Below are positions 51,338 to 60,453 of a stretch of DNA of 64,000 nt, one piece after another. This stretch comes from Pseudomonas turukhanskensis (GTDB taxonomy: Bacteria; Pseudomonadota; Gammaproteobacteria; Pseudomonadales; Pseudomonadaceae), in assembly GCF_027922365.1 (NCBI RefSeq), contig NZ_BSFN01000001.1:199671-263670 (forward strand), given 5' to 3'. The notes below the pieces were generated by a model, which had not been told where the DNA came from, ran no database searches, and saw only the letters and a list, made by a program, of their open reading frames with translations. The position numbers and the translations under genes were made by a program. Each line of letters starts with the position of its first letter. Positions within the stretch are counted from its first letter, which is position 1.

Positions 51338-51345
51338 AAGCGATC

Positions 51346-52725
51346 TCAAAGCAAACCGATCTCCTGCGCCGTGCGGTCCACCGCACGCTTGGTCTTGGCC
51401 ACCAACTCATCCAGCTCAGCACGGGTGGCCACCAGCGCCGGCGCCATGATCATGCGGCCCAGGGTCGAGCGAATGATCAACCCCTCTTCAAAGCCGATGG
51501 TGCGGCAGCGCCAGGCAATGTCGTTTTCATTGGCAAAGCGTTTGCGCGTGGCTTTGTCTTCGGCAAATTGCAGCGCGGCGACCAGGCCCGCACCTTGAAT
51601 TTCGCCCACCAATGGGTGGTTGCCGAACACCTCACGCAGGCAGCTTTGCAAGTATGGGCCGGTGTCGGTTTTCACCTGGGTAACTACGCCTTCATCGCGC
51701 AGCGCCTTGAGGTTGGCAATGGCAACCGCCGCGGCGACCGGGTGACCGGAATAGGTCAGGCCGTGGGCGAACACACCGCCCTGCTCCACCAGCACTTGGG
51801 CCATGCGCTTGCTGAGAATCAGGCCGCCCATGGGGATATAACCGGAGGTCAGGCCCTTGGCGATGGACAGGGTGTCGGGCTCGAACCCGAAGTATTCATG
51901 AGCGAACCATTCGCCGGTGCGGCCGAAGCCACCAATCACTTCGTCGGCGCACAGCAGCACGTCGTACTTCTTGCAGATGCGCTGAATTTCGGGCCAGTAG
52001 CTTTGCGGCGGGAAGATCATGCCGCCGGCACCCTGGAACGGCTCGGCAATAAAACCGGCAATGTTCTCGGCACCCACCGCGAGGATTTTTTCTTCCAGTT
52101 GCTGCGCCGCTTTCAAACCAAATTCGGCCGGCGTGAGGTTGCCTTCGTGGGCAAACCAGTACGGCTCATCGATGTGCTCCACGTCGGGAATCATGCCGCC
52201 CATTTCGTGCATGAATTTCATGCCGCCCAGGGCCGTGGCCGCGAGGGTGGAGCCGTGGTAACCGTTCCAGCGGCCGATCATGATTTTCTTCTCGGGCTTG
52301 CCGAGAATCTGCCAATAACGGCGCACGGTGCGGATCAGCACCTCGTTGGCCTCGGAGCCGGAGTTGGTGTAGATCGCGTGGCTGTAGTGGCCCGGCAACA
52401 GGCTAAACAGCAGCTCGGAAAGCTCGACCACCGACGGGTGGGTGGTGTGGAAAAACATGTTGTAGTACGGCAGTTGCTCCATCTGCTGGGTCGCAGCGGC
52501 CGACAGGTCGCGGCGGCCGTAACCGAGGTTTGTGCACCACAAGCCCGACATGCCGTCGAGGTAGCTGTTGCCGTCGTTGTCCCACAGGTGCAAACGCTCG
52601 CCACGCACAATCACCCGCGGCCCTTCGGCGTTCAGCGCTTTCTGGTCGAGAAAGGCGTGGATGTGGTGGGCGGCGTCAGAGGCTTGGTAGTCGCTGGTTG
52701 CGCGTTTGGACGTCGGGGCAGTCAT
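51346..52725 (-). CDS. class III PLP aminotransferase (polyamine/omega-amino acid type)
   Basis: 459 aa. PLP sites: YTNSGSEANEVLIRTVRRYW (~119-138), WNGYHGST (~153-160), LLCADEVIGGFGRTGEWFA with Asp261, and the Schiff-base Lys290 in SIAKGLTSGYIPMG. The N-terminus (AAHHIHAFLDQKALNAEGPRVI) and FHTTHPSVVELSELL resemble SpuC-like putrescine:pyruvate and beta-alanine/GABA:pyruvate transaminases. It is 22 bp downstream of an aldehyde dehydrogenase gene, forming an amine-to-acid pair. Substrate not determined. Confidence 0.93.
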   Translation of the reverse strand: MTAPTSKRATSDYQASDAAHHIHAFLDQKALNAEGPRVIVRGERLHLWDNDGNSYLDGMSGLWCTNLGYGRRDLSAAATQQMEQLPYYNMFFHTTHPSVVELSELLFSLLPGHYSHAIYTNSGSEANEVLIRTVRRYWQILGKPEKKIMIGRWNGYHGSTLAATALGGMKFMHEMGGMIPDVEHIDEPYWFAHEGNLTPAEFGLKAAQQLEEKILAVGAENIAGFIAEPFQGAGGMIFPPQSYWPEIQRICKKYDVLLCADEVIGGFGRTGEWFAHEYFGFEPDTLSIAKGLTSGYIPMGGLILSKRMAQVLVEQGGVFAHGLTYSGHPVAAAVAIANLKALRDEGVVTQVKTDTGPYLQSCLREVFGNHPLVGEIQGAGLVAALQFAEDKATRKRFANENDIAWRCRTIGFEEGLIIRSTLGRMIMAPALVATRAELDELVAKTKRAVDRTAQEIGLL

Positions 52726-52747
52726 CTCAAAGTCTCCGGATCTTTTC

Positions 52748-54235
52748 TTATCGCAGCTGGAACCAGGTGGTTTTCAACTGGGTGTATTTATCAAACGAAT
52801 GCAGGGATAGGTCGCGGCCAAAACCCGATTGCTTGCCGCCGCCAAATGGCGTGCTGACGTCCAGTGCGTCGACGGTGTTCACTGACACGGTACCGGCGCG
52901 CAATTGCCGGGCCACACGATGGGCGCGGTGCAGGTTGTCGGTCCACAGCGAAGCGGCCAGGCCATAGATGCTGTCGTTGGCCAGGCGCACGGCCTCTTCT
53001 TCGCTGTCGAACGGAATGACCGCCAACACCGGGCCGAACACTTCTTCCTGTGCCAGGCGCATGGCCGGCGTCACGCCGGTAAAGATGGTCGGCTGAATAA
53101 AGTTGTTGGAGCCGTTGAAGCTCAGTTGCTCGCCGCCACAGGCCAGTTGTGCGCCTTCTTCGAGGGCGCTGCGGATATAGCCCATTACGCGCTCCGTCTG
53201 GCGCGCTTCAACGATGGCGCCGGTGGTGCTTTTCGGGTTCAGCGGGTCGCCCGGCTGCCAGCCTTGTGCCTTGGCAATCAGGCGCTCGACAAACTCATCG
53301 TGAACCGAGCGCTCCACCAGCAACCGCGAGTTGGCCGAGCACACTTCGCCCTGGTTGAAGAAAATGCCGAACGCGGCTTTTTCTGCCGCCAGGTCCAGGT
53401 CGCAATCGGCGAACACCAGGTTGGCGCTCTTGCCGCCGCACTCCAGCCACACCTGCTTGAGGTTGGACTGGGCCGAGTACTGCATAAAATATTTGCCCAC
53501 CTCGGTGGAGCCAGTAAAAGCCAGGCAGTCGATATCCGGGTGCAGGCCCATGGCCTTGCCAGCGTGTTCGCCCAGGCCCGGCAGCACGTTGAGCACGCCC
53601 GCCGGAATACCGGCCTCCAGCGCCAGCTCGGCCAGGCGCAGTGCCGAGAACGGCGACTGCTCGGCCGGTTTCAGCAGCACCGAGTTACCGGCAGCCAGGG
53701 CCGGCGCGAGTTTCCAGGCGGCCATGTCCAGGGGGAAATTCCACGGCACTACGGCGGCGACCACACCCAAGGCTTCACGGGTGATGGTGGCGAGTACGTT
53801 CTGCGCGCTGGGGGCGACTTCGTCGTAGAGCTTGTCCAGCGCCTCGGCGTACCAACGAAACACGCCAGCGGCGCCCGGCACGTCGACGTTATAGGCATCC
53901 ATTACCGGCTTGCCCATGTTCAGCGAATCCAGCAGCGCCAATTCTTCGCGGTGCTCGAGAATCAGCTCGGCCAGGCGCAGCAGCACGGCCTTACGCTCGG
54001 TGGGAGAACGACGGGACCATACCCCGGCTTCGAATGCCTGACGCGCCGCACGAACGGCAGCCTCCACATCCACATCGCCACAGGCCGCCACCTGGGCCAG
54101 CGTTTGCCCCGTTGCCGGGTTGATCGCCGCAAAGGTTGCCCCGGACTGTGCTGGCACCTGTTGCCCGGCAATAAACGCCAGGGTTGGAAAACGCAGGTTG
54201 GCTGCCCGTTGCTGCCAGTCAGTTAACTCAAACAC
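52748..54235 (-). CDS. NAD(P)-dependent aldehyde dehydrogenase (PuuC/KauB-like)
   Basis: 495 aa. Catalytic Cys299 in FNQGEVCSANSRLLVE and Glu265 in VWLECGGKSAN are intact, and the cofactor motif VPWNFPLDMAAWKLAPALAAGNSVLLKPAEQSP and FTGSTEVGKYFM are standard. The N-terminus (DWQQRAANLRFPTLAFIAGQ) resembles gamma-glutamyl-aminobutyraldehyde and 4-guanidinobutyraldehyde dehydrogenases. It would oxidise the aldehyde produced by the adjacent transaminase. Confidence 0.93.
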   Translation of the reverse strand: MFELTDWQQRAANLRFPTLAFIAGQQVPAQSGATFAAINPATGQTLAQVAACGDVDVEAAVRAARQAFEAGVWSRRSPTERKAVLLRLAELILEHREELALLDSLNMGKPVMDAYNVDVPGAAGVFRWYAEALDKLYDEVAPSAQNVLATITREALGVVAAVVPWNFPLDMAAWKLAPALAAGNSVLLKPAEQSPFSALRLAELALEAGIPAGVLNVLPGLGEHAGKAMGLHPDIDCLAFTGSTEVGKYFMQYSAQSNLKQVWLECGGKSANLVFADCDLDLAAEKAAFGIFFNQGEVCSANSRLLVERSVHDEFVERLIAKAQGWQPGDPLNPKSTTGAIVEARQTERVMGYIRSALEEGAQLACGGEQLSFNGSNNFIQPTIFTGVTPAMRLAQEEVFGPVLAVIPFDSEEEAVRLANDSIYGLAASLWTDNLHRAHRVARQLRAGTVSVNTVDALDVSTPFGGGKQSGFGRDLSLHSFDKYTQLKTTWFQLR

Positions 54236-54416
54236 CCCGTCGCCCTCTCGCCGATAAACTTTTGGTGAGAGCGATGGTGGCGGAACGGGCTGGATAGGAA
54301 AATTATTAAAAATGTCTTCGGGGTATATGAAAAAGCTGCTTTGGGCTGCACCAGCGTGGTGCCAGACGCTGGATTATTGTGCATAACCTCGCCAACCCCG
54401 GCGAACGCCACGCCCC

Positions 54417-54482
54417 GTAGGGTGTGCTCCGCGCACCGGGCGGTCCGGCGGCGTCCGCCTTGGTGCGCAGAGCACACCCTAC
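54417..54482. repeat. dispersed inverted repeat, GTAGGGTGTGC family (copy 4)
   Basis: GTAGGGTGTGCTCCGCGCACC ... GGTGCGCAGAGCACACCCTAC, one mismatch between arms. Its right end, CCTAC, supplies the TAG stop of the amidase gene at 54479. The remaining ~180 bp before the aldehyde dehydrogenase holds no gene and should contain its promoter. Confidence 0.85.
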
Positions 54483-55258
54483 GAGGTGTAAATTTCGGGT
54501 CTGCGGCCGGCCAGATACGGAAAGGTGCTTGCCTGCGCCTCCCGCTGCCCATGGTCCAGATCCACCACCAACAGCGCCTCGCCATTGGCCGCGCTGGCCA
54601 GCTTGCTGCCATCGGGCGCTGCCACGCAGGAGCCACCGAGAAACGCCAGGCCGGCCTCGATACCGCTGTGGTTGCAGTAGGCGACAAACAACTGATTCTC
54701 CACGGCACGGGCCGGCACGATCAGGTTAGGCACCGCGCCGTATTCCGGGGTCAACGCGGTGGGGATCAGCAGCAGCTCGGCGCCTTGCAAGGTCAGCTTG
54801 CGCACGTTTTCCGGAAACTCCACATCGAAGCAGATCAGCAAACCGATGCGCCAGCCATTGAATTCGAACGGCTGCTCCAGGCGTTCGCCGGGTGTAAACA
54901 AAGTGCGCTCGAAGGCGCCGAACAAATGGGTTTTGCGGTAGTTGCACAGGCGGTTGCCGGTGGCGTCGATAAGCTGTGCGGCGTTATAGGGTTTACCGCC
55001 GCTTTCATGGCTTTCGGCGTAGCCGTAGCAGATGGCAATGCCGTGCTCGCGGGCAAGCGTTGCGATGCGCTGGGCGGACGGGCCATCGGCAGGCTCTGCC
55101 GGCTGCGCGCGCAGGTTATAGCCGCCCAGCCACAACTCTGAACACAGCAATAACTGCGCACCAGAAGCGGCAGCGGCGCGCGCTTGCACGGCCAGGTCGG
55201 CGAGGTTGGCGGCGATATCGCCGGGGTGTCCTTCGGTTTGCCAGAGCGCCAGACGCAT
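54479..55258 (-). CDS. nitrilase-superfamily C-N hydrolase (amidase)
   Basis: 259 aa. The Glu-Lys-Cys triad is visible: Glu41 in LLLCSELWLGGYN, Lys109 in CNYRKTHLFGAFE and Cys143 in GLLICFDVEFPE. The single-domain length and RKTHLFG motif fit the aliphatic amidase/RamA-like branch (branches 5-10), not true nitrilases. It probably cleaves an amide to acid plus amine or ammonia. It is divergent from the LysR regulator. Its stop codon is at the end of a dispersed repeat. Confidence 0.9.
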   Translation of the reverse strand: MRLALWQTEGHPGDIAANLADLAVQARAAAASGAQLLLCSELWLGGYNLRAQPAEPADGPSAQRIATLAREHGIAICYGYAESHESGGKPYNAAQLIDATGNRLCNYRKTHLFGAFERTLFTPGERLEQPFEFNGWRIGLLICFDVEFPENVRKLTLQGAELLLIPTALTPEYGAVPNLIVPARAVENQLFVAYCNHSGIEAGLAFLGGSCVAAPDGSKLASAANGEALLVVDLDHGQREAQASTFPYLAGRRPEIYTS

Positions 55259-55316
55259 GCTGCTACCTCCCTTGTTTTTATGCTGAGTGTGTACGGGTTT
55301 TGCTACGAGCCGGCTA

Positions 55317-55335
55317 CGGTTGTAGCAAGCAACCG
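55317..55335. promoter_or_regulatory. candidate LysR-type operator between amidase and regulator
   Basis: CGGTTG-TAGCAAG-CAACCG is a 6+7+6 dyad in the 176-bp divergent gap. Its position suits control of the amidase gene and autoregulation of the LysR gene. There is no consensus to compare with. Confidence 0.4.
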
Positions 55336-55434
55336 GCCAAGAAAAATATGCCCTGTGCTGCGTAAAAAGGTGTGCACGCCCGGCCCCGCCAACGCGGTAA
55401 GGTGTGCACGGAAATGTCTTACCCGAGGTTTGTC

Positions 55435-56355
55435 GTGGCTGCCTATACCCTGCGCCAACTTAAATATTTCGTCACCACCGTGGAATGCGGCAGCGTCGCC
55501 GAGGCTTCGCGCAAGCTGTATATCGCCCAGCCGTCGATCTCCACGGCGATCAAGGGGCTGGAAGAAAGCTTTGGCGTGCAGCTGTTTATTCGCCACCACG
55601 CCCAGGGTGTATCGCTCACCCCCAGCGGCGCGCGTTTTTACCGAAAGGCGCAGGAGTTGTTGCGCATGGCCAAGGAGTTCGAACAGAACGCCCTGGCCGA
55701 TAACGACATCATTGCCGGGCAGATCGATATCGGCTGTTTTGAAACCGTGGCACCGCTGTATTTGCCGCGTTTGATTGCCGGCTTCAACGCGCTCTACCCG
55801 GGCGTGGAAATCCGCATCCGCGACGGTGAGCAACAGGAGCTGGTGCAGGGCCTGACCTCCGGCAGCTTCGATCTGGCGATCCTCTACGACCACGACCTGG
55901 ACGGCACCATCGAAACCCAGGCACTAATGCCACCGGCGCGCCCCTACGCCCTGCTGCCAGCCGACCACCGCTTTGCCCAGCAGGCCCAGGTGTCGCTGCG
56001 TGACCTGGCGCTGGAACCGATGATTCTGCTCGACGTACTGCCCAGCCGAACCTACTTCGTCAGCCTGTTCGAAGAACTGGGCCTGACCCCGCATATCGCC
56101 TTCAGCTCACCCTCCATCGAAATGGTGCGCGGCATGGTCGGGCAAGGGTTCGGGTTCTCAGTGCTGGTGACGCGGCCGCATTCGGAATGCACGTATGACG
56201 GGCAGAAGGTGGTGGCGGTGAATATCGCCGAAGACGTGACCGGCTCGGGGTTGGTGGCGGCGTGGTTGAAGCGCTCGCAGTTGACCAAGGTGGCGCAGTT
56301 GTTTGCCGATTATTGCCAGCAGGAGTTGGCCGCGGAAAAGCTGCCCTCACCCTAA
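55435..56355 (+). CDS. LysR-family transcriptional regulator
   Basis: 306 aa from GTG 55435, preceded by CGAGG, giving VAAYTLRQLKYFVTTVECGS; ATG 55414 is an alternative adding seven residues. The HTH is residues ~3-60 (VAEASRKLYIAQPSISTAIKGLEE). The effector domain begins AGQIDIGCFETVAPLYLPRLI and has a central SGSFDLAILYDHDL. It is divergent from the amidase gene and probably controls the catabolic cluster. The last residues LPSP and TAA stop are inside a dispersed repeat. Confidence 0.9.
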   Translation: MAAYTLRQLKYFVTTVECGSVAEASRKLYIAQPSISTAIKGLEESFGVQLFIRHHAQGVSLTPSGARFYRKAQELLRMAKEFEQNALADNDIIAGQIDIGCFETVAPLYLPRLIAGFNALYPGVEIRIRDGEQQELVQGLTSGSFDLAILYDHDLDGTIETQALMPPARPYALLPADHRFAQQAQVSLRDLALEPMILLDVLPSRTYFVSLFEELGLTPHIAFSSPSIEMVRGMVGQGFGFSVLVTRPHSECTYDGQKVVAVNIAEDVTGSGLVAAWLKRSQLTKVAQLFADYCQQELAAEKLPSP

Positions 56356-56460
56356 CCCTCTCCCGTAAACGGGAGAGGGGACTTGATCGGGGTCTTAGCA
56401 GCTAACGCGATCTGGCTGGTCTCCCTCTCCCGCTTGCGGGAGAGGGCCGGGGTGAGGGGA
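56345..56460. repeat. dispersed repeat of the CCCTCACC...CTCTCCC type
   Basis: It begins CCCTCACCCTAACCCTCTCCC and ends GGGAGAGGGCCGGGGTGAGGGG, an inverted pair. Two inner hairpins are CTCTCCCGTAAACGGGAGAG and CTCTCCCGCTTGCGGGAGAG. It fills the gap between the LysR gene and the convergent peptidase gene and supplies the LysR stop. Confidence 0.8.
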
Positions 56461-56464
56461 CGCT

Positions 56465-57550
56465 CTACGCTTTCATCGCCGCCAACAACCGCTGCCCATC
56501 CAACGCCTTGCACACCCCCACGGGCTTTTGCATGGGCGAATCCTCGGCCGCCAGCATGGCATTTAAAATCGCCTCATCGGTGCTCTGCACCGCCGCCAGA
56601 TAAAACGCGTCGAAACAATCGTCGTTCAAATAATCCAGGTTCTGCAGCGGCCCCGAGAGCTGCGGCAGCGGCCGTGGATTGGCGACGCTCAGCGCCAAGA
56701 AAATATCCCCGGAATTATTGCCCCCCGGCGTCCCTGCCAGGCCAACGCCCAACCCCGCCCGACGGGCAAGCCGGCGCAGCTGGTGCGGCAGCATCGGCGC
56801 ATCGGTGGCGATAATCACCACGATGGAACCGCGCTCACGGTCCAGGCCATCTGGCAGCTCATCCGGCAAGCGTTCCCCCACCGGCACACCGAGCACTTTG
56901 AACCAGTCACGCATGCCATGGTTGGCTTGCAGCAGCACGCCGAGGGTGTAGGTGTTGCCGTCCACTTCAATGACGCGCGACGCCGTGCCGGTGCCGCCTT
57001 TGAAACCGTAGGCAATCATGCCGTTGCCGCCGCCGACGTTGCCTTCGGCCAGCGGCCCGGTCATGGCGCCGTCGAGCGCGGCGCGGGCGTGGGCTTCGGT
57101 GACGTGCAGGCCGTTGATGTCGTTGATGACCCCGTCGTAGGTTTCCGCCACCACCGGCATCGCCCACAGGTGATTGCTTTCCCAGGCCTGTGCGTAGTGC
57201 TCGATGGTCCAGCGCGTGGCCGCCTGGTGCACGATGCCGACGCTGTGGGAGTTGGTCAGGCATACCGGGCCAACAAAGTAACCGCCGTCTTCAATCCAGT
57301 GCGTGCCGGTCATTTCGCCGTTGCCGTTCAAGGCCGAAAAACCGGCCCACACGGGCATCGGCTCAGGCTCGTAACCACGCGGCAGAATGGCGGTTACCCC
57401 AGTCTGGATACGTTTGCCGTTGGCCGCCGTTCCTTCGACATTCTGGTAACCCACCAACACGCCGGGCACATCGGTGATGGCGTTGTCGGGGCCGGTGCGG
57501 CCGGCGAAGGCCAGGCCAAGCTGGCGGGCGCGGGGCTTGTTAGGAGCCAT
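56465..57550 (-). CDS. P1-family (DmpA-like) aminopeptidase
   Basis: 361 aa. Members are made as one chain and self-cleave before a Ser, which becomes the N-terminal nucleophile; the expected site is Gly241-Ser242 in RERGSIVVIIATDAP. Other landmarks are AITDVPGVLVGYQNVEG at the N-terminus, GNVGGGNGMIAYGFKGGTGTASR (~170-192) and GGNNSGDIFLALSVAN (~277-291). DmpA/BapA relatives cut N-terminal D- or beta-amino acids from peptides and amides. The start overlaps the upstream permease gene by 11 bp, so it is the last gene of the transporter operon. Confidence 0.92.
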   Translation of the reverse strand: MAPNKPRARQLGLAFAGRTGPDNAITDVPGVLVGYQNVEGTAANGKRIQTGVTAILPRGYEPEPMPVWAGFSALNGNGEMTGTHWIEDGGYFVGPVCLTNSHSVGIVHQAATRWTIEHYAQAWESNHLWAMPVVAETYDGVINDINGLHVTEAHARAALDGAMTGPLAEGNVGGGNGMIAYGFKGGTGTASRVIEVDGNTYTLGVLLQANHGMRDWFKVLGVPVGERLPDELPDGLDRERGSIVVIIATDAPMLPHQLRRLARRAGLGVGLAGTPGGNNSGDIFLALSVANPRPLPQLSGPLQNLDYLNDDCFDAFYLAAVQSTDEAILNAMLAAEDSPMQKPVGVCKALDGQRLLAAMKA

Positions 57551-58397
57551 GGGAGTCCTCGGCTTTCAGTGCAGCAGGTTGGCGGTTGCGCAGGTACAGG
57601 CCCACCGCTGCAATCAGCAGTGAGGCCAGAATCAGCAAGGTGGCGATGGCGTTGATCTCGGGTTTGATGCCGCGGCGGATCATGCCGTAGATGTAAACCG
57701 GCAACGTGGTGGAGTCGACGCCGGAGATAAAGTAGGTGATCACCAGGTCGTCCATGGAAATGATGAACGACAACAGCGCCCCACCGATCACGCCAGGCAG
57801 AATCATCGGCAAGGTGATGCGGCGGAAGGTGTACCAGGGGTTGGCGCCCAGGTCTGCCGAAGCTTCTTCGAGTCGCGTATCCATGCCCGCCAGGCGCGCG
57901 CTGACGACGATAAAGACGTAGCTCACCAGAAAGCTGCAGTGGCCGATGATGATCGACACCTTGCCCAGGGGGATGCCGATGTTGACGAAGAAAATCAGCA
58001 GGGAAATGCCCAGCACCACGTCCGGCATCATCATCGGCATAAACAGCAACATGCGGTAGAAGCCTTGCAGGCGGAAGCGAAAGCGCGCCAAGGCCAGAGC
58101 GGTCAGCGTGCCAATCACGGTGCTGATCAGCGCGGTAATCAACGCCACGCTCAGGCTGGTGCGCAGCGAGCCCAGCAACTGGTCGGTGGACTCGATGTAT
58201 TGCACGTTGTCGGCCAAGCTATTCGCCATGCCAAAGATCGAGCGGTACCAGTCCAGCGAAAAGCCGCCCCAGATCATCATGTTCAGCGGGTTGCCGTTGA
58301 ACGAGTAGACGAAGATCAGGCCAATCGGCAGGTAGAGAAAGACAAAGAACAGCAGGCTATAGCCGGACAGCAGGTTCTGCCCCAGACGCCGCATCAT
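57540..58397 (-). CDS. spermidine/putrescine-type ABC transporter, permease 2 (PotC/PotI-like)
   Basis: 285 aa with six predicted membrane segments (LLFFVFLYLPIGLIFVYSFNG first). The EAA loop is LEEASADLGANPWYTFRRITLPMILPGVIGG, and SFIISMDDLVITYFISG is typical of PotC/PotI. It overlaps the PotB-like gene by 4 bp and the peptidase gene by 11 bp. Confidence 0.93.
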   Translation of the reverse strand: MMRRLGQNLLSGYSLLFFVFLYLPIGLIFVYSFNGNPLNMMIWGGFSLDWYRSIFGMANSLADNVQYIESTDQLLGSLRTSLSVALITALISTVIGTLTALALARFRFRLQGFYRMLLFMPMMMPDVVLGISLLIFFVNIGIPLGKVSIIIGHCSFLVSYVFIVVSARLAGMDTRLEEASADLGANPWYTFRRITLPMILPGVIGGALLSFIISMDDLVITYFISGVDSTTLPVYIYGMIRRGIKPEINAIATLLILASLLIAAVGLYLRNRQPAALKAEDSHGS

Positions 58398-59296
58398 GGT
58401 CGACCCTCCAGTGCTTCGGCGCGGCTCAAGCTGCGCACGTACAGCAGCAAAAACACCAGCACGCTGGCCATCAGCAGCATCGCCAGGGCGGCGCCGAACG
58501 GCCAGTTACGCGCGGCAAGAAATTGCTGTTCCACCAGGCTGCCGATCATCAATACCTTGGCGCCCCCGAGCAGCGACGGCACGATGAAATTGCCCAGGCT
58601 TGGGATAAACACAATGATCGAGCCGGCGGCCACGCCGGGCATGGTCAGCGGCAGAATCACTTTGCGGAAGGTTTGCCAGCGGCTGGCGCCGAGGTCTTGT
58701 GAGGCCTCGATCAGGCGGCGGTCGAGCTTTTCCACACTGGCGTAGATGGGCAGGAACATAAACGGGATAAAGATATACACCAGGCCAATCAGCACGGCGG
58801 TTTCGCTGTAGATCAAGTCCAGCTCGGCGTTGATGCCGAGATGATGCAGAAACTGATTGAGAAAACCGCTGGGGCGCAGAATCAGCACCCAGGCATACAG
58901 GCGCACGATCAGGCTGGCGAAGAACGGCAGGGTGATCAGAAACAGAAAGAAATTGCGCTTGCGCGCGTCGAGCCGGCTGACCCAGAACGCCACCGGGTAG
59001 CACACCAACAAGGACACCAGCACCGTGAGCAGCGCAATGCGGAACGAGCGCAGGATGATTTCCAGGTAGACGATATCGAACTCTTCGTTGCTGCCATCGG
59101 CCCAGCCGAGCACACGACCGAAACTGTCCGGGTAGAAATTCCACTCCACGCCGCCATACATGCCCGGCTCGGCCAGGCTATAGGCGGCCATGATCAGCAG
59201 CGGCGCAACAAAGAAACCGCCGATCAGCAACGTGACCGGGCTTAGCAAACCGAATAGCCGCAGGCGGTTGCGGCCTTGCAGGGTCAGGCCGCTCAT
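58394..59296 (-). CDS. spermidine/putrescine-type ABC transporter, permease 1 (PotB/PotH-like)
   Basis: 300 aa from ATG 59296 (MSGLTLQGRNRLRLFGLLSP), the start that overlaps the ATPase stop by 4 bp. Six membrane segments; EAA loop LIEASQDLGASRWQTFRKVILPLTMPGVAAG. A long periplasmic loop after segment 1 (YGGVEWNFYPDSFGRVLGW) is typical of PotB/PotH. Confidence 0.93.
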   Translation of the reverse strand: MSGLTLQGRNRLRLFGLLSPVTLLIGGFFVAPLLIMAAYSLAEPGMYGGVEWNFYPDSFGRVLGWADGSNEEFDIVYLEIILRSFRIALLTVLVSLLVCYPVAFWVSRLDARKRNFFLFLITLPFFASLIVRLYAWVLILRPSGFLNQFLHHLGINAELDLIYSETAVLIGLVYIFIPFMFLPIYASVEKLDRRLIEASQDLGASRWQTFRKVILPLTMPGVAAGSIIVFIPSLGNFIVPSLLGGAKVLMIGSLVEQQFLAARNWPFGAALAMLLMASVLVFLLLYVRSLSRAEALEGRP

Positions 59297-60411
59297 CTGG
59301 CGCCACCCGCCAGTACATGGGCGGCTTGGCTGGCGTACCACAGGCGCAGGGTTTCGCCGGCGTGCAGACGTTGCAGGGCCTGGCGCGCCGCATCACGCAC
59401 CACGGCTTTTACCTGGCTGCCCTGGGGCGTGCGCATGCTCACTTCAAAGTCTTTGCCGACAAACACGGTTTGTTCCACCACGCCTTCCAGCCAGGCGTGG
59501 CTATCGCTGCTGCCGGGGCAGTCGAGGTGAAACTGCTCGGGACGCAGCAGCACCTGCACCTGCTGGTTCAACTGCAACTCGCCACGGCGCACCCGCAGGG
59601 TATCGCCCACGTCACTGACCAACTCGGCGTGCTGGTCATCCACCACACTGACCCGAGCCTTGAACAGATTGCTCTCGCCGATAAAGCCGGCGACGAAGGC
59701 ATTGGCCGGGCGGTCGTAGATGGCTTCGGGGCGGCCGATCTGCTGCACATGGCCGCCGTTGAGCACCACGATGCGGTCGGACATGGTCAGGGCTTCTTCC
59801 TGGTCATGGGTCACAAACACAAAGGCGATGCCCAACTCGCTCTGCAACTTTTTCAGCTCGCGCTGCATGCTCTGGCGCAGGTGGCGGTCGAGTGCCGACA
59901 GCGGCTCATCGAGCAGCAGCAAGGCCGGGCGATTGACGATGGCGCGGGCCAGGGCCACACGCTGTTGCTGGCCGCCGGAAAGCAGGCCCGGCTTACGCTT
60001 TTGCAGGCCGCCCATGCCGACCATTTCCAACGCTTCGCCAACGCGGGTATCGCGCTCTTTGCGCGGCACGCCACGCACCTCCAGAGCGTAACCGACGTTG
60101 TCGCCCACGCTCAGGTGTGGGAACAGGGCGTAGCTCTGAAACACAGTGTTCACCGGGCGTTGGTAAGGCGGCACATCATTCATCGGTTGGCCCTGAATGA
60201 TCAGGCTGCCGCTGTCCAACTGCTCGAAGCCGCTGATGGCCCGCAGCAAGGTGGTTTTGCCGCAGCCCGAAGGCCCCAGCAAGGTGACGAATTCATTGGC
60301 GCCGACACTCAGGTCGACCCCATCCAACGCCCGCACCGCCTGACCTTCAGGGGTACGGTAATGCTTCACGGCAGCCTTGATTTCGACCACCGGGGTGTTG
60401 GTGTGAGACAT
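59293..60411 (-). CDS. spermidine/putrescine-type ABC transporter, ATP-binding protein (PotA/PotG-like)
   Basis: 372 aa. Walker A GPSGCGKTTLLRAISGFE, Q-loop FQSYALFPHLSV, signature LSGGQQQRVALARAIV, Walker B LLLLDEPLSALDRHLR and H-loop FVTHDQEEALTMSD. The C-terminal TOBE region (~280-350) matches the regulatory domain of PotA/PotG. Together with the flanking genes it makes one operon: SBP, ATPase, two permeases, peptidase. Confidence 0.94.
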   Translation of the reverse strand: MSHTNTPVVEIKAAVKHYRTPEGQAVRALDGVDLSVGANEFVTLLGPSGCGKTTLLRAISGFEQLDSGSLIIQGQPMNDVPPYQRPVNTVFQSYALFPHLSVGDNVGYALEVRGVPRKERDTRVGEALEMVGMGGLQKRKPGLLSGGQQQRVALARAIVNRPALLLLDEPLSALDRHLRQSMQRELKKLQSELGIAFVFVTHDQEEALTMSDRIVVLNGGHVQQIGRPEAIYDRPANAFVAGFIGESNLFKARVSVVDDQHAELVSDVGDTLRVRRGELQLNQQVQVLLRPEQFHLDCPGSSDSHAWLEGVVEQTVFVGKDFEVSMRTPQGSQVKAVVRDAARQALQRLHAGETLRLWYASQAAHVLAGGAR

Positions 60412-60453
60412 GAAAAGCTCCGGAGAAACGGAAGACGCAAATCGTGCGGCGGC

